A DNA stretch of 64,000 nt from Niveibacterium terrae (lineage in GTDB: Bacteria > Pseudomonadota > Gammaproteobacteria > Burkholderiales > Rhodocyclaceae), in contig NZ_CP172404.1 of the NCBI RefSeq assembly GCF_048213115.1, positions 3,224,001 through 3,288,000 of the forward strand, given 5' to 3'. Positions 7,285 through 15,787 of this stretch are shown piece after piece; within the stretch, counting starts at the first letter, position 1, and every line of letters starts with the position of its first letter. The notes beneath the pieces are model-generated. The model saw only the letters and a program-made list of their open reading frames with translations, was not told the DNA's origin and did no database searches. A program made the translations under genes and the position numbers.

Positions 7285-9827
7285 AAAAGACCCGGCTCGT
7301 CGTGATCGGCAACGGCATGGTCGGCCACCGCTTCCTCGAAGCGCTGGTCGACAAGGCCCAGATCGCGCGCTACGAGATCACGGTGTTCTGCGAGGAACCG
7401 CGGCTCGCCTACGACCGCGTCCACCTGTCGTCCTTCTTCTCGCACCACACGGTCGAGGAGCTCTCGCTGGTCAAGGAGGGCTTCTACGAGCAGCACGGCA
7501 TCAAGGTGATGGTCGGCGAGCGGGCAATCCGGATCGATCCGGCGAAGAAGACGGTCTCGTCGGCCCACATCCCCGATCTTCCCTACGACAAGCTGATCCT
7601 CGCGACCGGTTCGACGCCCTTCGTGCCGCCGATCAAGGGAACGCAGAACCCTTACTGCTTCGCCTACCGGACCATCGAGGATCTGCGCTCAATCGAATCC
7701 TGCGCGCGGCGCAACCGGCGCGGCGCCGTGATCGGCGGTGGCCTGCTGGGCCTGGAGGCGGCCGGAGCGCTCAAGGCGCTGGGCGTCGAAACCCATGTCG
7801 TCGAATTCGCGCCGGTGCTGATGGCCGAGCAGCTCGACGAACAGGGCGGTGAGCTGCTGCGCGGCAAGATTGAAGCGATGGGCGTTTTCGTCCACACCAG
7901 TAGGAACACGACCGAGATCGTCGCGGGCGGCAAGGAGGCCCGCAACACGCTGCGCTTTGCCGATGGCGAATCGCTCGAAGTCGACTTCATTGTGTTCTCG
8001 GCCGGCGTTCGCCCCCAGGACCGGCTCGCCCGCGAGAGCGGTCTCGCGCTCGGCGCGCGGGGCGGCATCGCGATCGACGAACACTGCCGCAGCTCCGATC
8101 CGGCGATCTATGCGATCGGCGAATGCGCGTCCTGGCAGGACCGCTTCTTCGGCCTCGTCGCGCCCGGCTACAAGATGGCCCAGGTCGCGGTCGATCACTT
8201 GACCGGAAAGGAATCCTCGTTCACGGGCGCCGACATGAGCGCAAAGCTGAAGCTGCTGGGCGTCGAGGTCGGCAGCATAGGCGATGCGCGGGGCCGCACT
8301 CCGGACAGCCGCAAGTTCGTCTATCTGGACGAGAACAGCGGCGTTTACAAGAAGATCGTTGTCAGCGATGACGGCAAGAGGCTGCTCGGCGCGGTGCTGG
8401 TCGGCGACACGAAGGACTATGGTCAGCTGCTGCAGCTCGCGCTGAACCCGGTCGAGCTGCCCGAGCATCCCGAGAGCCTGATCCTGCCCGAGCGCGGTGG
8501 CTGCGCGAAACCGGCGCTGGGCATCGCATCGCTGCCCGACTCGGCACAGATCTGCTCCTGCTTCGACGTCTCCAAGGGCCGTCTGGTCGAAGCGATCGCG
8601 GCCGGGCACACCAGCGTTGCGGCGCTGAAAGCCGAGACCAAAGCCGGAACCGGCTGCGGCGGCTGCCTGCCTCTGGTGACCCAGCTACTCGATGCGGAAC
8701 TGAAGAAACGCGGCATCGAGGTCAAGAACCACCTGTGCGAGCACTTCCCCTACTCGCGCCAGGAGCTCTACCACCTGATCCGCGCGAACCGGATCAAGAG
8801 CTTCGCCGAGCTGCTGGAGCGCCACGGCCACGGCTATGGCTGCGAGATCTGTAAACCCGCGGTCGGCTCGCTGCTCGCGTCCTGCTGGAACGGCTATGTG
8901 CTCGAAGCGGACAAAGTGCCGCTGCAGGACACCAACGACGTCTTCCTCGGCAACATGCAGAAGGACGGCACTTACTCGGTGATCCCACGGATGGCCGGCG
9001 GCGAGGTGACTCCGGAAGGCCTGCTCGCGGTCGCGACGCTGGCCCGCAAGTACGGCCTCTACACGAAGATCACCGGAGCGCAGCGGATCGGCCTGTTCGG
9101 CGCTCGCAAGGAGGATCTGCCGACGATCTGGGGCGAGCTGATCGCGGCCGGCTTCGAGACCGGTCAGGCCTATGCGAAGGCGCTGCGCATGGTCAAGACC
9201 TGTGTCGGCAGCACCTGGTGCCGCTACGGAGTCCAGGACAGCACCGCGCTGGGCGTCTTCCTCGAGAACCGCTACAAGGGCATCCGCTCCCCGCACAAGA
9301 TCAAGTTCGGCGTATCCGGCTGCACCCGCGAGTGCGCCGAAGCCCAGGGCAAGGACGTCGGCATCATCGCGACCGAGAAGGGCTGGAACCTCTATGTCGG
9401 CGGCAATGGCGGCATGAAGCCCCGGCACGCGGACCTGCTCGCCGCGGACCTCGATCGCGAGACGCTGATCCGCACCGTCGACCGCTTCATGATGTTCTAC
9501 ATCCGCACCGCCGACAAACTGCAGCGCACCGCGAGCTGGCTGGACAACCTGGAAGGCGGAATCGACTACCTGCGCGGTGTGCTGATCGCCGACAAGCTGG
9601 GCATAGGCGCCCAGCTCGAAGCCGACCTGGCCGAGCTCGTCGCACTCTATGCCTGCGAGTGGCAGCGCACGGTCGCGGACGAGGGCCAGCACAAACGCTT
9701 CCGGCACTTCATCAACGACGCAGGCCACGACCCCCTGGTCCAGTTCGTTGCCGAACGCGGTCAGATCCGCCCGGCCCGCCCCGAGGAGAGAGCCCTCGAA
9801 ACTTCGCTGACGCAAGGAGAGCTGTGA
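7281..9827 (+). CDS. nirB: Assimilatory nitrite reductase [NAD(P)H], large subunit
   Basis: 848 aa, the usual length for NirB. The N-terminal half is a pyridine-nucleotide-disulfide oxidoreductase with FAD/NAD binding (VVIGNGMVGHRFLEAL at the start, AVIGGGLLGLEAAGALKALG near residue 150). A BFD-type [2Fe-2S] domain follows, with CSC near residue 424 and CGGC near 459. The C-terminal half is the nitrite/sulfite reductase domain. Cysteines for the [4Fe-4S]-siroheme centre are seen in TCVGSTWC (about 640) and GCTREC (about 680). The enzyme reduces nitrite to ammonium with six electrons in the cytoplasm. The start follows a strong AGGAGG and overlaps cobA by four bases; nirD overlaps the stop. 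Confidence 0.97.
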   Translation: MKKTRLVVIGNGMVGHRFLEALVDKAQIARYEITVFCEEPRLAYDRVHLSSFFSHHTVEELSLVKEGFYEQHGIKVMVGERAIRIDPAKKTVSSAHIPDLPYDKLILATGSTPFVPPIKGTQNPYCFAYRTIEDLRSIESCARRNRRGAVIGGGLLGLEAAGALKALGVETHVVEFAPVLMAEQLDEQGGELLRGKIEAMGVFVHTSRNTTEIVAGGKEARNTLRFADGESLEVDFIVFSAGVRPQDRLARESGLALGARGGIAIDEHCRSSDPAIYAIGECASWQDRFFGLVAPGYKMAQVAVDHLTGKESSFTGADMSAKLKLLGVEVGSIGDARGRTPDSRKFVYLDENSGVYKKIVVSDDGKRLLGAVLVGDTKDYGQLLQLALNPVELPEHPESLILPERGGCAKPALGIASLPDSAQICSCFDVSKGRLVEAIAAGHTSVAALKAETKAGTGCGGCLPLVTQLLDAELKKRGIEVKNHLCEHFPYSRQELYHLIRANRIKSFAELLERHGHGYGCEICKPAVGSLLASCWNGYVLEADKVPLQDTNDVFLGNMQKDGTYSVIPRMAGGEVTPEGLLAVATLARKYGLYTKITGAQRIGLFGARKEDLPTIWGELIAAGFETGQAYAKALRMVKTCVGSTWCRYGVQDSTALGVFLENRYKGIRSPHKIKFGVSGCTRECAEAQGKDVGIIATEKGWNLYVGGNGGMKPRHADLLAADLDRETLIRTVDRFMMFYIRTADKLQRTASWLDNLEGGIDYLRGVLIADKLGIGAQLEADLAELVALYACEWQRTVADEGQHKRFRHFINDAGHDPLVQFVAERGQIRPARPEERALETSLTQGEL

Positions 9828-10171
9828 TGAACGAATGGATTGAAGTGTGCCGGATCGAGGACATCGTGCCGGGCAGCGGAGTCTGCGCCCGGATCGGCAA
9901 ACACCAGGTGGCGCTGTTTCGCCCCCGCACCGACGACGCGGTGTTCGCGCTCGACAACATCGACCCCTTCTTTGAGGCGAGCGTGCTCTCGCGCGGCCTG
10001 ATCGTCGAACACGACGACGCGCTGTGGGTTGCGAGCCCGCTCAAGAAGCAGCTCTTCCGCCTCAGCGACGGCCTCTGCCAGGACGCCCCCGAGCGCTCGC
10101 GGGCGAGCTTTGCGACGCGCGTCGAAGCGGGCCGCGTCCTCGTCCATTCCCTCCCCTCCCCCAGGAGTTGA
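9827..10171 (+). CDS. nirD: Nitrite reductase small subunit
   Basis: 114 aa Rieske-like fold protein that partners NirB. It begins MNEWIEVCRIEDIVPGSG and contains HQVALFR, VFALDNIDPFF and the SPLKKQLFRLSDG segment of the NirD family. The Cys-His pairs that bind a Rieske cluster are absent, as is normal for NirD. The start ATG shares its first base with the nirB stop (TGATG) and follows AAGGAG within nirB, indicating coupled translation. Confidence 0.95.
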   Translation: MNEWIEVCRIEDIVPGSGVCARIGKHQVALFRPRTDDAVFALDNIDPFFEASVLSRGLIVEHDDALWVASPLKKQLFRLSDGLCQDAPERSRASFATRVEAGRVLVHSLPSPRS

Positions 10172-10172
10172 G

Positions 10173-10955
10173 ATGTTTGCAGATACCCTGAACAAATGCG
10201 TCGCCAACGCCTCGCGCATCCTCGCGCTGCGCCGTGGCAACCCGATCGGCTTCTGGATCGGTGCGGCGATGGCCGGAGCCTATGTAGGCCTGGGCATCAT
10301 CCTGATCTTCACACTGGGCAACCTGCTCGACCCCAGCCTGCGGCCGCTCGTGATGGGCTCCTTCTTCGGCATCGCGCTGACCCTGGTCATCGTCGCCGGC
10401 GCGGAGCTCTACACCGGGCACACGATGGTGCTCGCGATCGGCGTCCGGCAGGGCGCGCTCGGCGCGGGACAGGCGGCGCTGACGCTGCTGCAGTCCTGGC
10501 TGGGCAACCTGCTCGGCGCGATCCTGGTCTCATGGCTCTTCTGGCTGGGCGGCGGCGGCAAGCTGTTGCCCGACGCGAACAGCCTCGTGCACAGCGCCGC
10601 GCTGGCGAAGACCACGGCTCCGGCGCTCGCGCTGTTCGCGCGCGGTGTGCTCTGCAACTGGCTGGTCTGCCTCGCGATCTGGATGAGCCTGAGGAGCGAA
10701 GGCGCGGGCCGCTTCATCGCGATCTGGTGGTGCCTGCTCGCCTTCATCGCGTCGGGCTATGAGCACTCGATCGCGAACATGACGCTGTTCGCGCTGTCGT
10801 GGTTCGGCCAGCACTCCGCGGCCTTCACGCTGGGCGGCATCGCCTGGAACCTGTTCTGGGTCACGCTCGGCAACACGGTGGCCGGCGTGCTGTTCATGGG
10901 CCTCGGCTACTGGTACCTGACGCCGCAGGCCGAGCGCCCGGCCCGCACCGACTGA
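10173..10955 (+). CDS. nirC: Formate/nitrite transporter family channel
   Basis: 260 aa inner-membrane protein of the FNT family, expected to form a pentameric channel that moves nitrite (and perhaps formate) across the membrane. About six hydrophobic helices are visible. FNT signatures include the NPIGFWIGAAMAGAYVGLG opening, the GAELYTGHTM loop and the GYEHSIANM segment near residue 190. The start ATG is one base after the nirD stop and is preceded by CAGGAG. Its position at the end of cobA-nirBD supports nitrite uptake for assimilation. Confidence 0.94.
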   Translation: MFADTLNKCVANASRILALRRGNPIGFWIGAAMAGAYVGLGIILIFTLGNLLDPSLRPLVMGSFFGIALTLVIVAGAELYTGHTMVLAIGVRQGALGAGQAALTLLQSWLGNLLGAILVSWLFWLGGGGKLLPDANSLVHSAALAKTTAPALALFARGVLCNWLVCLAIWMSLRSEGAGRFIAIWWCLLAFIASGYEHSIANMTLFALSWFGQHSAAFTLGGIAWNLFWVTLGNTVAGVLFMGLGYWYLTPQAERPARTD

Positions 10956-10964
10956 TCCGCCGAA

Positions 10965-10988
10965 ATCCAGGCCCTGATGGGCCTGGAT
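10965..10988 (+). terminator. Hairpin after nirC
   Basis: Perfect ten-base-pair stem ATCCAGGCCC / GGGCCTGGAT with a TGAT loop ten bases after the nirC stop. The following T content is weak, so it may act as a rho-assisted or processing signal as well as a terminator. Confidence 0.6.
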
Positions 10989-11053
10989 TCATCTGCATCA
11001 AACATCGCTCATCACAATCGTCTGGCCCTGCCGGGAAGAGCTAGCATGCGCGC

Positions 11054-11067
11054 TGAAAACGTTATCA
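11054..11067 (+). promoter_or_regulatory. LacI-family-like operator before the glycosidase gene
   Basis: TGAAAACGTTATCA is a near-perfect palindrome centred on AACGTT, the central core typical of LacI/GalR-family operators. It ends 13 bases before the start codon of the secreted glycosidase, a natural place for a sugar-responsive repressor. No LacI-type gene lies in the window. Confidence 0.5.
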
Positions 11068-11080
11068 TACGAGGTCGAAC

Positions 11081-12370
11081 ATGCTTTCGCTGCGCAGCTT
11101 CTTCCCTGCCGTGATCCTGAGTAGTCTCGCCCTCGGCGCGACACCGGCCACCGCGGCGGACCTCCAACTGGGCGAGGCGCTCGGCGTCGCGGTCAGGCCC
11201 ACCGTGCTGCGCGGCTACAACTTCGGCAACTGGATGCAAGTGGCCGAATTCGGCGATCCACTGCGCGAACTCGCCCCGGCCCTGCTGCGCTTTCCGGCCG
11301 GCAACATCGGCGACGAGTTCGATCTGAGCGAGACCTCGCTGACCCTCGCCAAGGCGGGTGCCAGCCTGCTCGGCCAGCCGCCTCTGCTCGTGCAGACCCG
11401 GGTCTTCCAGGGAAAGAGCGGCGAGCCCGTCCACAACCGCCCCGAGGATGCCGCTCAGGCCGTGCGGATCAGCGCAACGCTCGGCCTCGCGGTTCCGTAC
11501 TGGGAGATCGGCAACGAACCCGACCTCTATGCGGTCACGCGCGGCGATCCAAGCTGGACCGCGGATCGCTACTGCGCGGTCTTCCGCGCCCAGGCGGCAG
11601 CGATCCGCGCGGTCGCTCCGCAGGCACGGATCGCCGGTCCCGCTGTCTCCGGTTCGCTGCCGGCGCGCGACGACTTCATCGAGCGATTCGTGCGCGGCTG
11701 CGGCGATGTCCTCGACGTGCTGACCTGGCACATCTACCCGAGCGAGGGAGAGAAGAGCGACGAGGCCGCGCTGGCCACCGCGAGCGAGGCCTCGCGCACG
11801 CTCACGCAGATGCGCGCGCTGTGGGCCGATCCACACCGCAACCCGCTGGGCCATCAACGCGCGATCGGCTTCGGCGTCACCGAGTACGGGCTGTCCTGGC
11901 GCACCGAGCGGCCGCGGCACATCGCCGATCAGGTCGCCGCGCTGTGGGCGGCCGAGACCGCGCTGCGGCTCAACGAGGGCGGCGCCGAGATGGCGCAGTA
12001 CTTCGCGCTGCAGGGCACGGGGGGGCACGGCCTGCTCGACCTGGCCGGCGCGGCGCGGCCGAGCTGGTACGCCTTCCGCTTGCTGGCGGCTCTGCGCGGC
12101 GATTTCCTCGCCGTGCGCAGCAGCAAGCGCGCGCTGTGGCTGCATGCGACGCGCGACGGCAATACTCTGCAGCTTCTCGTCACCAATCCGACGGCCGAGG
12201 CGCTGACGCTGCAGAGCGCGCTGCCCGGCTACCGTCTCGAACATCAGCGCGGCTTCGACGCAGCGCTCGCCGAGGCCGAAGAAGCGATGGTCGAGCAGCA
12301 GGGGCACGAGAAAATCGTGCTGCCGCCGCGCTCGATGACCCTGCTCAGCTATTCGCGCAGCGAACGCTGA
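11081..12370 (+). CDS. Secreted glycoside hydrolase, clan GH-A-like
   Basis: 429 aa. An N-terminal signal peptide (residues 1-24, ending TPATAA) predicts export. The mature part looks like a TIM-barrel retaining glycosidase. PYWEIGNEPDLYAV near residue 145 carries the Asn-Glu pair of clan GH-A acid/base sites, DVLTWHIYPSEGE follows, and the Glu in GFGVTEYGLSW near residue 270 is a plausible nucleophile. The C-terminal 80 residues look like the beta-sandwich seen in GH39, GH44, GH51 and GH79 enzymes. I cannot decide the family or substrate. It stands alone downstream of nirC behind a LacI-like operator, so sugar-controlled expression is likely. Start ATG 11081 follows GAGG. Confidence 0.75.
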   Translation: MLSLRSFFPAVILSSLALGATPATAADLQLGEALGVAVRPTVLRGYNFGNWMQVAEFGDPLRELAPALLRFPAGNIGDEFDLSETSLTLAKAGASLLGQPPLLVQTRVFQGKSGEPVHNRPEDAAQAVRISATLGLAVPYWEIGNEPDLYAVTRGDPSWTADRYCAVFRAQAAAIRAVAPQARIAGPAVSGSLPARDDFIERFVRGCGDVLDVLTWHIYPSEGEKSDEAALATASEASRTLTQMRALWADPHRNPLGHQRAIGFGVTEYGLSWRTERPRHIADQVAALWAAETALRLNEGGAEMAQYFALQGTGGHGLLDLAGAARPSWYAFRLLAALRGDFLAVRSSKRALWLHATRDGNTLQLLVTNPTAEALTLQSALPGYRLEHQRGFDAALAEAEEAMVEQQGHEKIVLPPRSMTLLSYSRSER

Positions 12371-12504
12371 ACCCGGCTCCGCCCTGATGGCTTCATCACA
12401 AAATTCAATCGCGGTCCGGGATCGCCTGCGCACGGCGACTGTCTAGCTTGTTCCACACCGCGCGTCGGCCCGCTCCGCCGCGCCTGAACAAGAAAGGTCC
12501 CACC

Positions 12505-13821
12505 GTGACGCAAACCGGCAAAAAGCCCCGCATCCTGATCGTCGGCGGAGGCGCAGGCGGTCTCGAACTCGCCGTCAAACTCGGCGAATCCCTCGGCAAG
12601 ACCGAACGCGCCGAGATCACGCTCGTCGACCGCTCGCGCACCCACGTCTGGAAACCGCTGCTGCACCAGGTCGCCGCCGGCACTCTGGACAGCCACTCGG
12701 ACGAGCTCGAATACCTCGCGCTGAGCGTGCGCCACCACTTCCACTTCCGGCTCGGCGAGCTGGTCGGCCTCGACCGCGCGGCGAAGGAAATCCACCTCGC
12801 GCCGGTGCTGAGCCTCGAAGGCGAAGAGCTGCTGCCCGAGAGCCGCCTCGGCTACGACTACCTCGTCTTCGCACTGGGCAGTCTGACCAACGACTTCGGC
12901 ACGCCGGGCGCCAAGGAGCACTGCATCAGCCTCGATTCCGCGCCGGCCGCGCTGCACTTCCAGCGCAAGCTGATCGACGCGTCGCTGCGCGCCCAGCTCG
13001 CCCGCCCCGAGCAGGGCCGTTTCACGGTCACGATCATCGGCGGGGGGGCGACCGGCGTCGAGCTCGCGGCCGAGCTGCACATGAGCACCCGCATCATGAC
13101 CAGCTACGGGCTCGAGAACCTTCACCCGGAGCGCGACGTCAAGATCGTCATCGTCGATGCCGCGCCGCGCATCCTGCCGCTACTGCCCGAGCGGGTCTCG
13201 TCCGCGGTCACCCGCGAATTGCGGAAACTCGACATCGACGTCCACACCAACGAGAAGGTGGTCCAGGTCTCGCCCGAAGGCGTGCAGATGGGCAGCGGCA
13301 AGCTGATCGCAAGCGGCCTGACGGTCTGGGCGGCGGGGATCAAGGCACCCGACTTCCTGCGCGACATCGGGGGGCTGGAGACCAACCGGGCCAACCAGCT
13401 GGTCGTCGACAAAACGCTGAGGAGCTCACGCGACCCGGCCATCTTCGCGCTGGGCGACTGCGCAGCCTGCCCGCTCGACGACAGCGGCAAGCTCGTGCCG
13501 CCGCGCGCCCAGGCCGCCCACCAGCAGGCGCTGCTGCTCGCGAAGACTCTGCCCCGGCTGCTCTCGGGCAAGTCCGCGCTGCCCTTCCGCTACCACGACC
13601 ACGGCTCGCTGGTCTCGCTCGGCGAGTACAGCACGGTCGGCAGCCTGATGGGCGGAATCCGCAGCGGCAGCCTGTTCATCGAAGGCATGTTCGCGAAGTG
13701 GATGTACTGGTCGCTGCACAAGAAGCACCAGATCGCGATCAACGGCATGTTCCGGACCTGGCTCGCGACCTGGGTCGAGGCGATCGACCGGATCCGCAAC
13801 CCGCGCATCAAGCTGCACTGA
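12505..13821 (+). CDS. ndh: Type II NADH dehydrogenase (NDH-2)
   Basis: 438 aa membrane-peripheral flavoprotein that oxidises NADH and reduces quinone without pumping protons. The first dinucleotide fold is ILIVGGGAGGLELAVKLGES (residues about 10-29, FAD) and the second is VTIIGGGATGVELAAELH (about 175, NADH). The quinone/FAD segment WAAGIKAPDF and the FALGDCAACP segment match the NDH-2 family. The C-terminus (FAKWMYWSLHKKHQ) looks amphipathic, fitting membrane attachment. I chose the GTG at 12505 because AAAGG lies seven bases before it and the fold begins soon after. An earlier TTG would add 19 residues with no homology-like content. Confidence 0.92.
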   Translation: MTQTGKKPRILIVGGGAGGLELAVKLGESLGKTERAEITLVDRSRTHVWKPLLHQVAAGTLDSHSDELEYLALSVRHHFHFRLGELVGLDRAAKEIHLAPVLSLEGEELLPESRLGYDYLVFALGSLTNDFGTPGAKEHCISLDSAPAALHFQRKLIDASLRAQLARPEQGRFTVTIIGGGATGVELAAELHMSTRIMTSYGLENLHPERDVKIVIVDAAPRILPLLPERVSSAVTRELRKLDIDVHTNEKVVQVSPEGVQMGSGKLIASGLTVWAAGIKAPDFLRDIGGLETNRANQLVVDKTLRSSRDPAIFALGDCAACPLDDSGKLVPPRAQAAHQQALLLAKTLPRLLSGKSALPFRYHDHGSLVSLGEYSTVGSLMGGIRSGSLFIEGMFAKWMYWSLHKKHQIAINGMFRTWLATWVEAIDRIRNPRIKLH

Positions 13822-13846
13822 CGCTGGCCACAAGTCAAAACCTGTA

Positions 13847-14031
13847 TCACGCAGAGCCGCAGAGCCACGGAGAGAACCATCCCGGAATCAAGGCACCCAG
13901 AATGCGTGGCTCTGCCTTGAGCTGGCGCGGCTCAGCGTAAAGTGACGAGCGGTAGAGTTTCGCGGCTGGATGAACCGGGGTTTTGCTCGGAAAGCGCTGT
14001 AGCCCTTGATTTTCTCTGCGGCTCTGCGTGA
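13847..14031. repeat. 185-bp element with perfect 18-bp terminal inverted repeats
   Basis: The left arm 13847-13864 (TCACGCAGAGCCGCAGAG) and right arm 14014-14031 (CTCTGCGGCTCTGCGTGA) are exact reverse complements. The arms are themselves built from tandem GCAGAG units. The interior has no ORF with a start site. It resembles dispersed non-autonomous repeats built on CGCAGAG units seen in many proteobacterial genomes. I see no clear target-site duplication. Confidence 0.6.
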
Positions 14032-14092
14032 GGATGATTTTGATCTTGTCTTCACCGAGCCTCAGCCCTTGCCCAAAATGCTACCCATAAAC

Positions 14093-14130
14093 AAAAAGCC
14101 CGCCGGTCTCGCGACCGGCGGGCTTTTTTT
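14093..14130. terminator. Bidirectional terminator between ndh and rplI
   Basis: GCCCGCCGGTC / GACCGGCGGGC stem with a TCGC loop, flanked by five As on the left and seven Ts on the right, so it can work on both strands. It ends the rpsF-priB-rpsR-rplI transcript, 14 bases after the rplI stop. Confidence 0.9.
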
Positions 14131-14143
14131 CAGTTCAGGCGGA

Positions 14144-14593
14144 TCAGTGTTCGCCGAGAACCGAGACGGTGATCGTGACGATCACGTCGGTGTGCAGCGC
14201 CAGGTGCAGCTGGAAGTCGCCGATCGTCTTGATCGGACCTTCCGGCATGCGCACGGCAGCCTTTTCGATCGCGACGCCCTGGGCAACCAGAGCTTCGGCG
14301 ATGTCGGCGTTGGTGACCGAACCGAACAGGCGGCCATCGACGCCAGCCTTGCGGGTGATCTGAACCAGCAGGCCGTCGACCTTGGTGGCCTGTTCCTGAG
14401 CGGCAGCCAGCTTTTCAGCGGCCAGACGTTCGAGTTCAGCGCGGCGTTCTTCGAAGGCAGCCAGGTTGGCCGGGGTCGCACGGCGGGCGCGGCCTTGAGG
14501 GATCAGGTAGTTACGCGCGTAACCGTCCTTGACCTTGACCACGTCGCCGAGGTTGCCGAGATTGATGACCTTGTCGAGCAGAATGATTTGCAT
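14144..14593 (-). CDS. rplI: 50S ribosomal protein L9
   Basis: 149 aa, standard bacterial length. The opening MQIILLDKVINLGNLGDVV and the signature GDVVKVKDGYARNYLIPQG are diagnostic, followed by the long central helix (residues about 42-75) and a C-terminal rRNA-binding domain with GRLFGSVT. It binds 23S rRNA. Last gene of the rpsF-priB-rpsR-rplI operon, 16 bases after rpsR. Confidence 0.98.
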   Translation of the reverse strand: MQIILLDKVINLGNLGDVVKVKDGYARNYLIPQGRARRATPANLAAFEERRAELERLAAEKLAAAQEQATKVDGLLVQITRKAGVDGRLFGSVTNADIAEALVAQGVAIEKAAVRMPEGPIKTIGDFQLHLALHTDVIVTITVSVLGEH

Positions 14594-14609
14594 GGTGAGT
14601 CCTCCGGCC

Positions 14610-14885
14610 TTATTGGTGCAGGTCGGTGAAGGGCAGCAGCGCGAGGAAGCGGGCGCGCTTGATCGCGACCTGCAGCTGGCGCTGATATCCGGCCTTGGTC
14701 CCGGTGATACGGGCAGGCATGATCTTGCCGGTTTCGGTGATGAATTCCTTCAGGACGTCGATGTCCTTGTAGTCGATTTCCTCGACCTTTTCGGCGGTGA
14801 AGCGGCAGAACTTGCGGCGCTTGAACAGGCCACCGCGGCGGTTGCCGCCCTTCTTGTCATCTTTTTTCTTGGGTCTGAAAGCCAT
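14610..14885 (-). CDS. rpsR: 30S ribosomal protein S18
   Basis: 91 aa. A basic, low-complexity N-terminus (KKKDDKKGGNRRGGLFKRR) leads into the S18 core with CRFTAEKVEEIDYKDIDVLK and ITGTKAGYQRQLQVAIKRAR. S18 pairs with S6 on the 30S platform, and the S6 gene rpsF is in the same operon. The start overlaps the end of priB by 29 bases, implying coupled translation. Confidence 0.98.
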   Translation of the reverse strand: MAFRPKKKDDKKGGNRRGGLFKRRKFCRFTAEKVEEIDYKDIDVLKEFITETGKIMPARITGTKAGYQRQLQVAIKRARFLALLPFTDLHQ

Positions 14886-15204
14886 TTTCAGTTCCTTCCA
14901 ACAATTCGATCGTATTCACATGCATCACCAGTCCGGAGTGACGCGCACTGCGCGCCGCGAGGAATCCGGTGAGGCGAAGCTTTTGCCCTGGTCGCAGGCT
15001 CTGCGCGGACTGCGCAGCGTCTCCAACCAGCATCGCGGAGAGCTCGCAACGCACTTCCCGCTCCAGGCCCGCCTCGATCTGGCGGGACAGATGTGCAATC
15101 CGGAATTCGAGGATCGCGACACCCGCGGGGGTTCTGCGCAGCGCACCGACTTCGGTCGGTTCGCCATCGAGAACCAGTGTGTTGAGCCCTTCGCCGACAG
15201 GCAT
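14857..15204 (-). CDS. priB: Primosomal replication protein N (PriB)
   Basis: 115 aa single OB-fold protein that works with PriA in restarting stalled replication forks. NTLVLDGEPTEVGALRRTPA and GVAILEFRIAHLSRQ match the SSB-like strands of PriB. HSGLVMHVNTIELLE is the closing strand before a short basic tail. It sits between rpsF and rpsR, the classical location. The ATG overlaps the rpsF stop (TGATG form), and its 3' end runs 29 bases into rpsR. Confidence 0.93.
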   Translation of the reverse strand: MPVGEGLNTLVLDGEPTEVGALRRTPAGVAILEFRIAHLSRQIEAGLEREVRCELSAMLVGDAAQSAQSLRPGQKLRLTGFLAARSARHSGLVMHVNTIELLEGTENGFQTQEKR

Positions 15205-15608
15205 CAGGCCTGCGTTTCGGCGGGCTTGGCTTCTTCGGTGGCGGCAGCCGGTGCAGCCGGAGCGGCAGCGGGAGTCAGCGACTTGGACTTCTCTTCCTTC
15301 ATCATCGGCGACGGCGTTGCCACGGCATGCTTGGTCTTGATGATCAGGTGACGCAGAACGGCGTCGTTGAACTTGAACGCGTGTTCGAGTTCGGCGAGCG
15401 ATTCGTTGTCGGTCTCGATGTTCATCAGCACATAGTGCGCTTTGTGAACTTTCTGGATCGGGTAGGCCAGCTGACGGCGTCCCCAGTCTTCGAGACGGTG
15501 GATTTGACCACCGTGCTGGCTGACGAGCGCCTTGTAGCGCTCGATCATCGCCGGGACCTGTTCGGACTGGTCCGGGTGGACGATGAATACGACTTCATAG
15601 TGTCGCAT
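15204..15608 (-). CDS. rpsF: 30S ribosomal protein S6
   Basis: 134 aa. The core MRHYEVVFIVHPDQSEQVPA, GRRQLAYPIQKVHKAHYVLM and LKFNDAVLRHLI-type segments are standard S6. After residue 98 comes an Ala/Pro/Lys/Glu-rich tail of about 35 residues, longer than in many S6 proteins but common in betaproteobacteria. First gene of the operon; AAGGAG lies just before the ATG. Confidence 0.98.
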   Translation of the reverse strand: MRHYEVVFIVHPDQSEQVPAMIERYKALVSQHGGQIHRLEDWGRRQLAYPIQKVHKAHYVLMNIETDNESLAELEHAFKFNDAVLRHLIIKTKHAVATPSPMMKEEKSKSLTPAAAPAAPAAATEEAKPAETQA

Positions 15609-15748
15609 GGATGCTCCTTGCGGTTGCAGTTAAGACACAGCCCCCCGGCATGCGAAACCGGTGGGGCAAGGGAACTGAGCATTCTAAACTCCCCTTGGGA
15701 ATCCTTCAAGCCCGCGCAAGCCCGAAACGCTGCTGCGCCGGGCTCGCC

Positions 15749-15754
15749 TATACT
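15749..15754 (+). promoter_or_regulatory. Candidate -10 box for metY
   Basis: TATACT 34 bases before the metY start codon. A good -35 is not seen at the usual distance, so the assignment is tentative. Confidence 0.35.
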
Positions 15755-15787
15755 TCGCCGTTCGCCTCGATGCCTTGCGGAGAAACC

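Larger units (their letters stand above)
13822..14143. other. Intergenic stretch between ndh and rplI
   Basis: 322 bases without a convincing gene. Most of it is the 185-bp element bounded by inverted repeats at 13847-14031; the rest holds the shared terminator at 14093-14130. A frame open across it on the plus strand has no ribosome-binding site. Confidence 0.6.

Noticed and set aside
9827..10171. nirD as a Rieske iron-sulfur protein
   Set aside because: The Cys-X-His and Cys-X2-His ligand pairs are absent; this is normal for NirD.
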